This document shows, piece by piece, positions 1 to 8,187 of a DNA stretch of 44,738 bases. The DNA is from Bartonella sp. ML70XJBT.G (lineage in GTDB: Bacteria > Pseudomonadota > Alphaproteobacteria > Rhizobiales > Rhizobiaceae). Below the pieces are notes generated by a model, which saw only the letters and a program-made list of their open reading frames with translations, ran no database searches and was not told where the DNA came from. The position numbers and the translations under genes were made by a program. The stretch lies in assembly GCF_028618575.1 (NCBI RefSeq), contig NZ_JAQITA010000018.1, positions 1 through 44,738 on the forward strand. The letters run 5' to 3'. Every line of letters begins with the position of its first letter. Positions within the stretch are counted from its first letter, which is position 1.

Positions 1-3000
1 GGGTTTCTGCTGAAGAGGCTTTAAAATACAACAAGAGATACAGTGTTGTCTGGCAAGTGATCAATGCTTTGCTTTCCCATGATGAGAACTTTGAAGTAAC
101 CCTTAACCAGATGATTTTAGATCAAGACGTCAGTCATACTTTAGAGATTGTTGCTTTAAAGAGTATGACCACGGTTGAAGATAAAATCTATGTTTATGAG
201 AAACCAGAAAGCACGGGGCTTGAGATTGGAAAAGCAGCCTATGAACCTCGTCATAGTTATAAAGGGCAAATGAGATTACCTTTTTATAAAGAGTTTCCCA
301 ATGCCCTTAAAACCCTTTTGGCTAAGAAATTTACCCTTGCGGATTACTGGGGCATATGGGCTGGCAATGTTGCTGAGATTGCTCAAAACCATATTAATCG
401 TCTTAAAGATATCCTATCCGATGAAACCAGTGAAGCCTATCACGCCTTTGATGGGTTTTATAAAGAACTCAAAAACAACTTAAACAGTGAAATCAAACAA
501 GAGGAAGCGCTTGAGATGTTAGGACAACATCTTGTCACGCGTCCCGTGTTTGAAGCCTTGTTTGAGGGCAATGAATTTGTGCAAAACAATGCCATTTCGC
601 AAGCCATGGAAAAGATCTTAGCTGAGTTGGATAAAACCAATATTGAAGAGGTATCAAAAGAGTTACAAGAGTTTTATGACAGTGTGAAATTCCGTGCCTC
701 TGGGATTACCTCCCCCCAAGCAAGACAAAACCTTATTATCAAGCTATATGAAGATTTCTTTACCAAGGCATTTAAGAAAACCACCGATAGGCTTGGGATT
801 GTTTACACCCCCGTTGAGGTTGTGGATTTTATCATTCATTCCGTTGATGAGGTTTTACGCAATGAATTTGGAAAAAGCCTAGGATCACGTGGTGTTTCTA
901 TTCTTGACCCTTTTACTGGAACGGGTACCTTTATTACACGGCTTTTACAATCCAATCTCATAAAACCAGAGGATATGGAATATAAGTTCCGTCATGATAT
1001 CCATGCCAATGAGATTGTTCTCTTAGCGTATTACATAGCAGCCATTAACATTGAATCGACCTATCATAGTCTTATGAAAGGAGATTATATACCATTCAAG
1101 CATATTGGTTTAACCGATACGTTTCAAATGCTTGAAGAAAAAAACTTGATAGACGGTATACTCAAAGAAAACAGTGAGTATTTGGAACATCAGAAAAAAC
1201 TAGATATTGAAGTTATCTTTGGCAACCCTCCTTATTCGGTAGGACAAAAAAATGAAAATGATAATGCAAAGAATACTCCTTATCCTATTTTAGATGAACG
1301 TATCCGTAAGAAATATATATCGAATTCAACAAAAATAATAAATCGAAGCAAACTTTATGATAGTTATATACGAGCAATTTGCTGGGCTAGTGACCGTATA
1401 AAAGACTGTGGTGTGATTGGTTTTGTCACGAACGCGAGGTTTATCAATGGACGTTCTATGGATGGTTTACGAAAATGCCTCGTTAAGGAATTTAGCAACC
1501 TTTATATTTTCCATTTACGTGGTAATCAACGAACCTCTGGAGAACTTTCTCGCAAAGAAGGTGGAAAAATTTTTGGTGAAGGCTCTCGAGCCCCTATTGC
1601 TATCTCTATTCTTGTAAAAAATCCAAATGCACAGCAGCATGGTAAGATATATTTTCGTGATATTGGAGACTATCTCAATAGAAAAGAAAAGCTCACGATA
1701 ATTGAAAAATTTAGGAGTATTGATGGCATTACACGAAGCAAAAAAGGTTGGCAAATAATTACACCAGATAAACATGGTGATTGGATACGTCAACGTGATG
1801 ACAATTTCAACGCCTTTTTAGCTATAGGTGATAAAGGTGATAAAAAAGACCATAATAAAAAGCTCTTTGAAAATTTTTCGTACGGTGTTTCAACTAATCG
1901 TGATGCTTGGGCGTACAACTCAAGCCGTGAAATTTTAGCAAAAAATATGGGTAATATGATTACCTTTTATAACAGCGAAGTGAAATATTTTAATGAGATC
2001 TATCCACATGCTGACCACAAGACACGTAAAAAGGCTGTAGATAATTTCGTAAATTCAGATGCTAAAAAAATTAGTTGGAGTCGCGCTCTTAAACAACAGT
2101 TAGATAGAGGAAAGGTTTTTGAATTTGAAGAGACATGCCTCGCACAAAGTCTTTACCGTCCTTTTACACGACAGTGGCTTTATTATAATCGCGTCTTTAA
2201 TGAAACAGTGTATCAAATGCCGCGTATATTTCCAATAGGACAATCAGTTGAAAATAGGGTAATACAACTTACAGGCATAGGAGTAAAAAATAGCTTTTCT
2301 ATTTTGATGAGTGAAATTCTTCCTGATAGTAATATGATAAGTGCTAGCCAATGCTTTCCACGCTATATTTACGAAGACACTACGGTTTCAAAAGTTAAAA
2401 GTAAGCAACAATCCCATTTGTTTACAGACTTTACAGAAGACAGCACAACAGCTGGTTTACAACGCCGTGATGCTCTTACTGATGAGGGACTAGCACATTT
2501 TAAAGCCGCTTATCCTAATTAAACTATCACTAAAGATGATCTATTCTATTATGTTTACGGTTTACTTCATTCGGAAGATTATCGCGCCCGTTATGCTGAT
2601 AATCTCTCTAAAGAATTGCCTCGTATCCCATGTGTAAAAACTGCTGATGATTTTTGGAAGTTTGTGACAGCAGGGCGTGAACTGGGTCATTTGCACGTGA
2701 ATTATGAAACTGTAGAGCCTTATCCAGTGACCTTTAAAAAAGGAAATCCAAAAGTTACAGAGATCTCTAATCCCGAAAAATTCTATTATGTTACAGAAAT
2801 GAAATTCGCAAAAGCAGCTAAAGAGAAAGGAAAATCCGAAAAGGATAAATCAATAGTTATTTACAATGGCAATATTACCATAACAGATATCCCTCTTGAA
2901 GCTTATGAATATATTGTCAATGGTAAACCCGCTCTTGAATGGGTTATGGGGCGTCAATGCGTTAAGACTGATAAAAAGAGTGGCATTGTTAATGATGCTA

Positions 3001-3134
3001 ATCGCTATGCTGTTGAAACCATTGGCAACCCTGCCTACCCTCTAGAGTTATTTCAAAGGGTTATTACCGTAAGTTTAGAAACAATGAAAATCGTAAAAAA
3101 CTTACCAAAATTAGAAATAAGAGAAACTGAATAA
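1..3134 (+). pseudogene. Type ISP restriction-modification enzyme, 3' part, split by an in-frame stop
   Basis: The reading frame is already open at base 3, so the gene starts upstream; the first possible start inside the window (GTG at 57) is not the real one. The visible part is an N6-adenine DNA methyltransferase: motif I is DPFTGTGTF near base 910 and motif IV is NPPY near base 1222. After it come the target-recognition region and the C-terminal domain typical of single-chain type ISP enzymes. Those enzymes carry a nuclease and helicase before the methylase, which would lie outside the window. The frame stops at TAA 2520-2522 after AAYPN. The same frame then continues without a break (TITKDDLFYYVYGLLHSEDY...) to 3134 and carries the expected C-terminus (LEWVMGRQCVKTDKKSG, then NPAYPLELFQRV). 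This is one nonsense change, not a frameshift. The 3' piece could restart at TTG 2616, but a separate product is unlikely. Identity is confident from motifs and order; loss of activity is inferred. Confidence 0.85.
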
Positions 3135-3520
3135 CTTATAAAGCATGCTCACATAATGGGTATGATAAACGCATAAGGGGTATAGAGCTTATAACCATAA
3201 TCTATACCTTTTTTGTTAAGTTGATTAGATACAATCCTAATATGCGTTATTCTAAAAAAAAAATCATTTGCACATTTAGATACTCTCATTTGGATTGCTT
3301 TAAGATTTATAAGAAACCCCATCTTAAATAGAGTTAGATTTTTTTACATTGCCTTTAAGAGGTTATACCGTAATCTCAAATGATCGCTTTATTGTTTTCA
3401 AAAGCTTTGTTTAAAGAGAGTTATGTATATTCATTTTACTTATAGATTTTGTAGGTTCTTACCCCCCCCCAAAACCCCTACAAAACCCCTTTTTATATAT
3501 ATTATAGATTGTATTTACGG

Positions 3521-4003
3521 ATTGTATTTAATATAGGCTGTTTCTTTAAAACATTAACACATTGAAATATAATGATTTTTATTTTGGATTAAAAAATAAA
3601 ATAATACGTACAAAAAGTACCCCCAAAACTCATAACCTAATGATCTTGATAGCATTTCTTATGAGTTACAAACCATCTTTTGAAAGGCTTTAAAGGATCA
3701 CATGATTTTCATAAAGCACGTTGTAATCATTCTCTAAATCATAAGGTTATCATTCAAAAGAACTGATAAAATTCATAAAAAGGATTTTGATAACGTAATC
3801 AGTTTTTAATTTCATATGCTTTTCATAAGACACGTTTTAATGACTCATTAAAATGATCACTTTTGTCAGTTCAATTTACTGACACATAACTGACAAGTTT
3901 TAATCAATTCACATCATTGGCTATCTTTAAAGATTGTACTCTTGATATAAGTTATGTTTTAAAGATATTAACATATTGAAATATATTGATTTTAATTTTT
4001 TAC
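3521..4003. repeat. Diverged direct duplication, about 75 bp, two copies
   Basis: The copy around 3521-3590 and the copy around 3932-4003 share the order GATTGTA, a TTTAAA block, ATTAACA, ATTGAAATATA and TGATTTT followed by a T-rich run. Over the best 40 bases they differ at only about five positions plus one indel. The two copies are about 415 bp apart in the same orientation. This suggests an old segmental duplication or a repeated regulatory block. Confidence 0.5.
3627..3667. repeat. Inverted repeat, 9-bp arms
   Basis: AACTCATAA (3627-3635) is the exact reverse complement of TTATGAGTT (3659-3667), with a 23-base loop. No T run follows, so it is not an obvious terminator. It could be a protein-binding site or an RNA hairpin. 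Confidence 0.4.
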
Positions 4004-4063
4004 CATTCAAAAAAAATAATAGAGGGTCTAAAAAGAACTGACAAAACTGACATCACTGACAAA
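3864..4063. repeat. Iteron-like ACTGACA cluster
   Basis: ACTGACA occurs at 3878-3884 and 3889-3895, then three times in exact 9-bp tandem (4037-4045, 4046-4054, 4055-4063: ACTGACAAA, ACTGACATC, ACTGACAAA). An inverted copy TGTCAGT lies at 3864-3870. That is six copies in 200 bp. Tandem short repeats in AT-rich DNA are typical of initiator (Rep) or repressor binding sites in plasmids and phages. No rep gene is seen nearby, so a role as a replication-origin remnant or an operator is inference. Confidence 0.55.
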
Positions 4064-4573
4064 AGCCTATTAAAAGGAATTTTACTGATCTCTATAATTA
4101 TCAATCTCTCTTTAGATGTTTTCATAACAGTCTATAAATTACAATTATCCTACTTATCGTTTCTCTTATGAAAATGAAAAATGATGCCATGGCTATAAAG
4201 CATATAACAGCTATAGAAAATGCGTAAAAACAGCAGCTTCAAATAACTAAACTGTAAATGAACGCATTGATTATAAAGAGAGCACCTATAAGAGGCTATT
4301 AAATTTTAAATGTATTATAAACAAAATTCACAAAAAAATTTAAATTCATTTAGTAAAAAAACTGATAGGTTATAAAGATAAAAATACGCATTATGAGAGC
4401 CTTTTTAAATATTATAGATGTATAGATTCAAAACATAACGCAATCGTTTCATAAAGCCCATAATATAGCTTTAAACGCATATAAATATAAAAGAAGCAAT
4501 TCATAATCATAAGATATTATCAATACACAACGTATTTAAAAAATACAAAAAAATATCAAAAAAAGATAAAATA

Positions 4574-4699
4574 TTATTTGACAATAAATACGTATTTTGT
4601 TATATGAAGATGATAAGCTAATTTTTGTATTGTTATCCTCATTTCTTCTAAAAAAGCTACTTTTAGAACTTCACTAGAATGGGCGGAGTTATGCGTCAT
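4574..4699 (-). pseudogene. HigA-type antitoxin, N-terminal remnant (41 aa)
   Basis: The ATG at 4699 opens MTHNSAHSSEVLKVAFLEEM, then RITIQKLAYHLHIT, ending at TAA 4574-4576. This matches the start of HigA/VapI antitoxins (conserved N-terminal HPGEVL-type segment, then the first helix of the Cro/C1 helix-turn-helix). Full HigA proteins are about 90-100 aa, so the recognition helix and the rest are gone. It follows the HigB remnant after 15 bp, the usual toxin-first order of higBA. Not functional as it stands. Confidence 0.75.
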
Positions 4700-4714
4700 T
4701 TGTTTTCATTCCTT

Positions 4715-4808
4715 TCATAAATGGTAATCTTGATAATCAACAAGCTCCACATCTGTTCCGATAAAGCGAAAAATAACACGCCAATTTCCATTCATCTTAA
4801 AAAGTATA
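4715..4808 (-). pseudogene. HigB-type toxin, C-terminal remnant
   Basis: About 31 codons ending at TGA 4715-4717 read ILFKMNGNWRVIFRFIGTDV, then ELVDYQDYHL. This is the characteristic C-terminus of HigB/RelE-fold mRNA interferases (NxxWRVxFRF and a final D-Y-H). The N-terminal two thirds are missing because the stop codon of the neighbouring EamA gene abuts the fragment at 4809. With the HigA piece it marks a destroyed higBA module. Confidence 0.75.
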
Positions 4809-5741
4809 TTACTCTTTATGCGCATTGGGAACGGCTTTTCTAGATCCTAGTAAGCTGAATATATAGCCTTGTCCGATTAGAACTCCAAAAATCGTAACAA
4901 AAACGCCTATGATTTGCGTGATTTGAGGGATGAAGCCGAACAGGATTTGCACCAATAAGGCTGAAATAGGTACAAAATTGAAAAATATCGCCGTCTTACC
5001 CGGACCTCGGATCGCTATTCCAATATTCCAAAATAGGTAGGCTAAAACTGATCCTGCAACCCCTATCCAAAGAAGTGCGAATAAACTAGCGCCGGACATA
5101 GACATCGTTTCTTGAAGAGGAGATTCGAATAAAAAGGTTAGGACGCCAAGGGCGACGGTGCCAGAGAGCATCGTCCAGCTTGTTGTTTCAAGCGGGGTTG
5201 CGTTCTTGACAAATGACCGCGTGCCCACGGTATAGAACGCCCAACCAATGGAACCTAAAAGAATCATAATATCTCCTTTGGCAAAGGAAACATGGTTAGA
5301 CAAAAATCTCCCATTTGTTATGACTAAATAGACCCCGAACATGCTAATGAGCATCCCTATAACCCTCTCACAGGTTGGGAAAGATTTATTCATGATAGCT
5401 TCAATAATATTAGCACTAATAGGGGTTGTCGCCATGATGAGGGAGGCTGTTATGGGATTTGACGTTTGCAAGCCAACAAATAAAGCGCCATTAAACCCTG
5501 CCACACCGATAATCCCTAGGAAAATATAAGAAATAAAATTTTGCGATAAAACATGCCACCGCAAGCCTTCTTTGAAAATCATAATTAAAAATATGGCGAT
5601 TACGGCAATGAGAAACCGCTCAAAAGAAGCTGTCCATGGAGAAACAGTCGTTAAAGCTATCTTAGTGGCTTGGAAATTGGAACCCCAAAAAAAGGTTCCT
5701 ACGAGGGTTAAGACAAGAGCTATTCTGGGCGTGATTTTCAT
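4809..5741 (-). CDS. EamA/DMT-family transporter (310 aa)
   Basis: A drug/metabolite-transporter family inner-membrane protein with two EamA repeats and about ten hydrophobic segments. The first repeat opens with GTFFWGSNFQATKIAL and the second with GSIGWAFYTVGTRS. Such proteins export small metabolites; the substrate cannot be read from sequence. I start it at ATG 5741 (MKITPRIALV), preceded by AAGGAT nine bases upstream, rather than at an earlier in-frame codon at 5768. The stop of the SDR remnant lies 11 bp upstream, so the gene probably belonged to a translationally coupled operon with the decarboxylase and SDR genes. The 3' end runs directly into a HigB remnant, so a rearrangement happened there. 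The frame itself is complete. Confidence 0.85.
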   Translation of the reverse strand: MKITPRIALVLTLVGTFFWGSNFQATKIALTTVSPWTASFERFLIAVIAIFLIMIFKEGLRWHVLSQNFISYIFLGIIGVAGFNGALFVGLQTSNPITASLIMATTPISANIIEAIMNKSFPTCERVIGMLISMFGVYLVITNGRFLSNHVSFAKGDIMILLGSIGWAFYTVGTRSFVKNATPLETTSWTMLSGTVALGVLTFLFESPLQETMSMSGASLFALLWIGVAGSVLAYLFWNIGIAIRGPGKTAIFFNFVPISALLVQILFGFIPQITQIIGVFVTIFGVLIGQGYIFSLLGSRKAVPNAHKE

Positions 5742-5752
5742 TGGATAGATCC

Positions 5753-5935
5753 TTATACTTGATACCAAAGTGGAGCATCGAGACGTATAGAAGAAATTTG
5801 TGCGGTATTAGATGAGGAAAGAATAAAGTTGACCGCGGAAGCAATGTCATCTGGGTGAAGCATTTTGGCAAGATTCTCTGGAGGTATCTCTGGGAATCCT
5901 TTAAAATTGCGACGAAAATCCGTGTGTAGATATCA
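5753..5935 (-). pseudogene. Short-chain dehydrogenase (SDR), C-terminal remnant
   Basis: In a frame different from the upstream decarboxylase, the sequence reads HTDFRRNFKGFPEIPPENLA, then HPDDIASAVNFILSSS and LDAPLWYQV, stopping at TAA 5753-5755. The P-x-D-I-A-x-A-V-x-F-x-L-S-S pattern is the usual C-terminal segment of classical SDR oxidoreductases. The NAD-binding glycine motif and the YxxxK active site are absent. The fragment joins the truncated decarboxylase between about 5920 and 5935, so one deletion probably removed most of both genes. Confidence 0.65.
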
Positions 5936-6465
5936 CCAAACCCAAACTCAACAACAAAACGAGCTAAGTCTGGAGCAATGCTACCCAGTGTCTTAATAAT
6001 CATTTGTCCATCGGGACCATCAATATGTTCTAGTGCCTTCAGTCCAGATTCGTAGCGATCCTCGCATACTAATGGCGAGCCGCAACTAGATATGAAGTCT
6101 AGTTGCTTTTCATCAAAGACCTCTTTTGCAGCAAAAACACTATTTAAGGCTGCTGGAAACCCTGCATAAAGTGCCAACTGTATCATTACTTCAATCAGCT
6201 CAGCAGGACTACACCCAATATTAAGAGCACTGGTAAGGTGGAATTTGAGTTGCCGTCTTGCATTACCGAGAGTTGCAAAGATGGCAACGGTGGCAAGCTG
6301 CCGAATACGGCTTGTTAAGTGAGGTCGCTCATAAATTTCTCCATACACAAAAGAGATGATGAATTTTGCGAGATCAGGGGCAATATCGGCCATTTCTTCA
6401 AGAATTGAAGGGGTCTCGACCAATTCCATAGAGCGTAAACGCTCCACGCCCAATTCATAAGGCAT
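5923..6465 (-). pseudogene. Carboxymuconolactone decarboxylase family protein, truncated in its second domain
   Basis: The ATG at 6465 opens MPYELGVERLRSMEL. The first CMD/AhpD-like domain is complete (SRIRQLATVAIFATLGNARR, then FHLTSALNIGCSPAELIEVM and LYAGFPAALN). The second begins (ALEHIDGPDGQMI, then DLARFVVEFGFGDIYTR) and breaks off near 5923. After that the open frame runs on as unrelated sequence to about 5662 because it is out of frame with the SDR remnant. These proteins are small helical decarboxylases or peroxidase-like enzymes; the substrate is unknown. The start is uncertain: an ATG 33 bases further upstream in another frame opens MQEQTFVNYKKNAL and may be the true N-terminus, lost to a frameshift. 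Probably acquired together with the SDR and EamA genes. Confidence 0.7.
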
Positions 6466-6693
6466 TTTTCTTATAATTTACAAATGTTTGTTCTTGCATG
6501 TAATGGCCTCCTCCCCACGGAGCCTTAGTTGGATAAGGCTTTTACTTTCCTTAAAAACTAAACCTTCAATTAAAATGCAATACCTTATCTCCTCTTGCGG
6601 ACTTGCATTGCATGAATCGTTATCGTGCTTTAATATCCTAGTCAATCATTTTTGTAAATTTATTTTATATTATTTTTCATTTTTTACATTATA

Positions 6694-6822
6694 GGCAATC
6701 CTTATGAAGCTATAGCAGATAGTAAGGGATTTTTCTATGGTATTAATATTACGTTGATGCAGCAGGCACGTGTAGCCTTTCCAGACGTTGTACTTAAGAC
6801 TGAGCTAAAATTAGCAAATTAA
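6694..6822 (+). pseudogene. Unidentified gene remnant (C-terminal 42 codons)
   Basis: An open stretch without a start codon reads GNPYEAIADSKGFFYGINIT, then LMQQARVAFPDVVLKTELKL, ending at TAA 6820-6822. The residue mix is protein-like, unlike the surrounding AT-rich spacer. I do not recognise the family. It may belong to the same lost gene as the fragment at 6863-6973. Confidence 0.35.
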
Positions 6823-6862
6823 ACCTTCTTATTCGTATTTGCGCAAGAGAACTGAGGTGTAA

Positions 6863-6973
6863 CTTGTTGAGCGTAGAAACACCATGCATGATTATGTGCG
6901 CATTGAGCTATAGGACTTAGTTGTATTTAGTATTTTGCGGCTTGAATTTACCGAGGAAAGTGCGAAGCGTTAA
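6863..6973 (+). pseudogene. Unidentified gene remnant with internal stop
   Basis: The frame reads LVERRNTMHDYVRIEL, then TAG at 6911-6913, then DLVVFSILRLEFTEESAKR and TAA at 6971-6973, all in one phase. Amphipathic, well-mixed residues on both sides of the stop suggest a decayed coding region. The family is not recognised. Confidence 0.3.
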
Positions 6974-7269
6974 ATTTATAACAGATGCTACTGACTTACC
7001 TCTAATCTAGTAAAGTTCTATCATGACAAAGCCATTTGTTGGGGTGTACGGAAGAGCTTTGTTTTTAACTCAAGTTAGAGGTATGTAATAGCAGATGAGT
7101 GCAGTACTCCTTTGCTGCAAAGTCCTCCAATCGGTTTAGCTAAAAATATTATGCCGCAATTAGGGCCCAATATAGCTTGATCATGTCTATAAATTTTGGT
7201 TTAATACCTTTACACTGGAGAACTTTAGTAAAATTAATGCTGTGTGCCTCTATCAAGTTGTAAAATATA

Positions 7270-7542
7270 TTATGCTTTAAGATCTCGGTAAAAATTTTCA
7301 TGAGAGCCAAGTGCTAACAAGGTCAAAGTAATCGTGTGATCTTCATAGCTGTAAGCAAGCAGCGTCAATTGCTTGGCCATTTTAAATTTATAGATAAAAA
7401 CACCAGAAAGATCACCTGTTTTGGCTTGACCAATGGTAGGCGTTTTCATAATGACGCGAACAGCTTGGTCTAGATCTTGTTTTTGGTTGGCATGCAGTTT
7501 TTTGACAGTTTTTTTAAATGAATGGGTTTGTAAAACTTGCAT
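7270..7542 (-). CDS. RelE/ParE-superfamily toxin (90 aa)
   Basis: A type II toxin-antitoxin toxin. The sequence begins MQVLQTHSFKKTVKKL, with DLDQAVRVIMKTPTIG in the helical hairpin and GVFIYKFKMAKQLTLLAYSY in the central beta-sheet, and ends GSHENFYRDLKA. The layout and length fit ParE/RelE-fold toxins. The target (gyrase or ribosomal mRNA) cannot be decided from sequence. I choose ATG 7542, 4 bp after the antitoxin stop; an in-frame TTG at 7554 overlapping the antitoxin is an alternative. The antitoxin gene lies immediately upstream, so the two are one operon. No lesion is visible. Confidence 0.85.
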   Translation of the reverse strand: MQVLQTHSFKKTVKKLHANQKQDLDQAVRVIMKTPTIGQAKTGDLSGVFIYKFKMAKQLTLLAYSYEDHTITLTLLALGSHENFYRDLKA

Positions 7543-7546
7543 AGAT

Positions 7547-7765
7547 TCAGCCAAATTCGAATGCTGTTACATCGCCATCTGCATTTTCTTGTTGTCCAAG
7601 TAAGATTGCTTGAATAAATTGAAAGGAGAGATCTGGATTTTCTTCGGCTATTTTGCCCATACGCGACCAATATTCAATTTGCTTAGGAACCGAGCGGCTA
7701 TAAACAGACGCGTAACGCTTAGCCTCATTAATAAGATCATCAGACAGTTTAACAGTTGTAGCCAT
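7547..7765 (-). CDS. ParD-like antitoxin (72 aa)
   Basis: Begins MATTVKLSDDLINEAKRYAS, the ribbon-helix-helix DNA-binding start of the ParD-like antitoxin family, followed by VPKQIEYWSRMGKIAEENPD and an acidic tail (ENADGDVTAFEFG) that would wrap the toxin. A good ribosome site, AGGAG, lies 7 bases before ATG 7765. The gene precedes and is coupled to the toxin gene. By analogy with the family it represses its own promoter, and a candidate promoter with a repeated operator lies just upstream. Confidence 0.85.
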   Translation of the reverse strand: MATTVKLSDDLINEAKRYASVYSRSVPKQIEYWSRMGKIAEENPDLSFQFIQAILLGQQENADGDVTAFEFG

Positions 7766-7787
7766 GACTATACTCCTATCTTACAAT

Positions 7788-7824
7788 AAGGTGGTAATAT
7801 AGTTTAAAAGGTGTTAAAAAGCAA
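7788..7824 (-). promoter_or_regulatory. Promoter and candidate operator of the ParDE-type operon
   Basis: On the minus strand, a -35-like TTGCTT (7819-7824) and a -10-like TATATT (7796-7801) are 17 bp apart, 31 bp before the antitoxin ATG. Two direct repeats AAGGTGGTAA (7788-7797) and AAGGTGTTAA (7808-7817, plus-strand sense) are spaced exactly 20 bp, two helical turns, and cover the -10 and spacer. That placement suits a ribbon-helix-helix autorepressor. Inferred from sequence only. Confidence 0.5.
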
Positions 7825-8187
7825 CCTTTGAAACACAATAACCTTAGCAGATCTCTAACACAATTCCTTCTCTCAAAGCCATCTTTCTTAATATCTGAAA
7901 GAAGAGAAAATAAAAGATAAATTTAGAACTAAATGATCGAGAATAAGCTCTAAAAAGGTTCGGGATAGGCAGAAAATAAGTTAAAAGAATCAACGGAATC
8001 AAAATTCCCGAACTTCTATATAATCTATTGATTTTATATAAATATAGCATTCCTACCCCTAAAGCCATTCATTACCCCTTCTCTCATTAAAGCTTGTAGA
8101 GTGAAAGCTAACTGGGTATAATCAAGGTTGGTTATGAATCCACATAATGCATATCTGTAAAAAAATGAAAAATTGGGGGAAGCTCTT
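7825..8187. other. Spacer between the toxin-antitoxin operon and the FAH gene
   Basis: No gene supported. A minus-strand ORF (7844-8068, 74 codons) is hydrophobic, lacks a ribosome site and is rejected. An exact 8-bp inverted repeat GTTCGGGA (7958-7965) / TCCCGAAC (8006-8013) has a 40-base loop of unknown meaning. The ribosome site GGGGGA for the next gene is at 8176-8181. Confidence 0.5.

Larger units (their letters stand above)
3135..4573. other. Non-coding AT-rich spacer with repeats
   Basis: About 1.4 kb with no convincing gene. The only ORF above 60 codons (3986-4171, plus strand) is low-complexity and has no good ribosome site. The spacer holds a run of nine C (3462-3470), a tandem GATTGTATTTA pair (3507-3517 and 3521-3531), a diverged direct duplication, an inverted repeat and a cluster of ACTGACA motifs, listed separately. 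This looks like the ruin of a mobile element or replicon, but no protein fragment was recognised. Confidence 0.6.
6466..7269. other. Spacer with gene debris
   Basis: About 800 bp without an intact gene. Two plus-strand protein-like fragments are listed separately. An inverted repeat TACCTCTAA/TTAGAGGTA brackets roughly 100 bp near 6985-7085 and contains a second inner inverted pair ACAAAGC/GCTTTGT, so it could fold into a long stem or be the ends of a small decayed element. Confidence 0.45.

Noticed and set aside
3462..3470. C9 run as a phase-variable promoter or coding tract
   Set aside because: No gene starts or reads through it; the nearest genes are more than 300 bp away on one side and over 1 kb on the other.
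3986..4171. 61-codon plus-strand ORF in the first spacer
   Set aside because: No ribosome site, and it overlaps the ACTGACA tandem; hydrophobic residues arise from AT-rich sequence.
7844..8068. 74-codon minus-strand ORF before the FAH gene
   Set aside because: No ribosome site, no recognisable family, and it overlaps an inverted repeat; likely chance.
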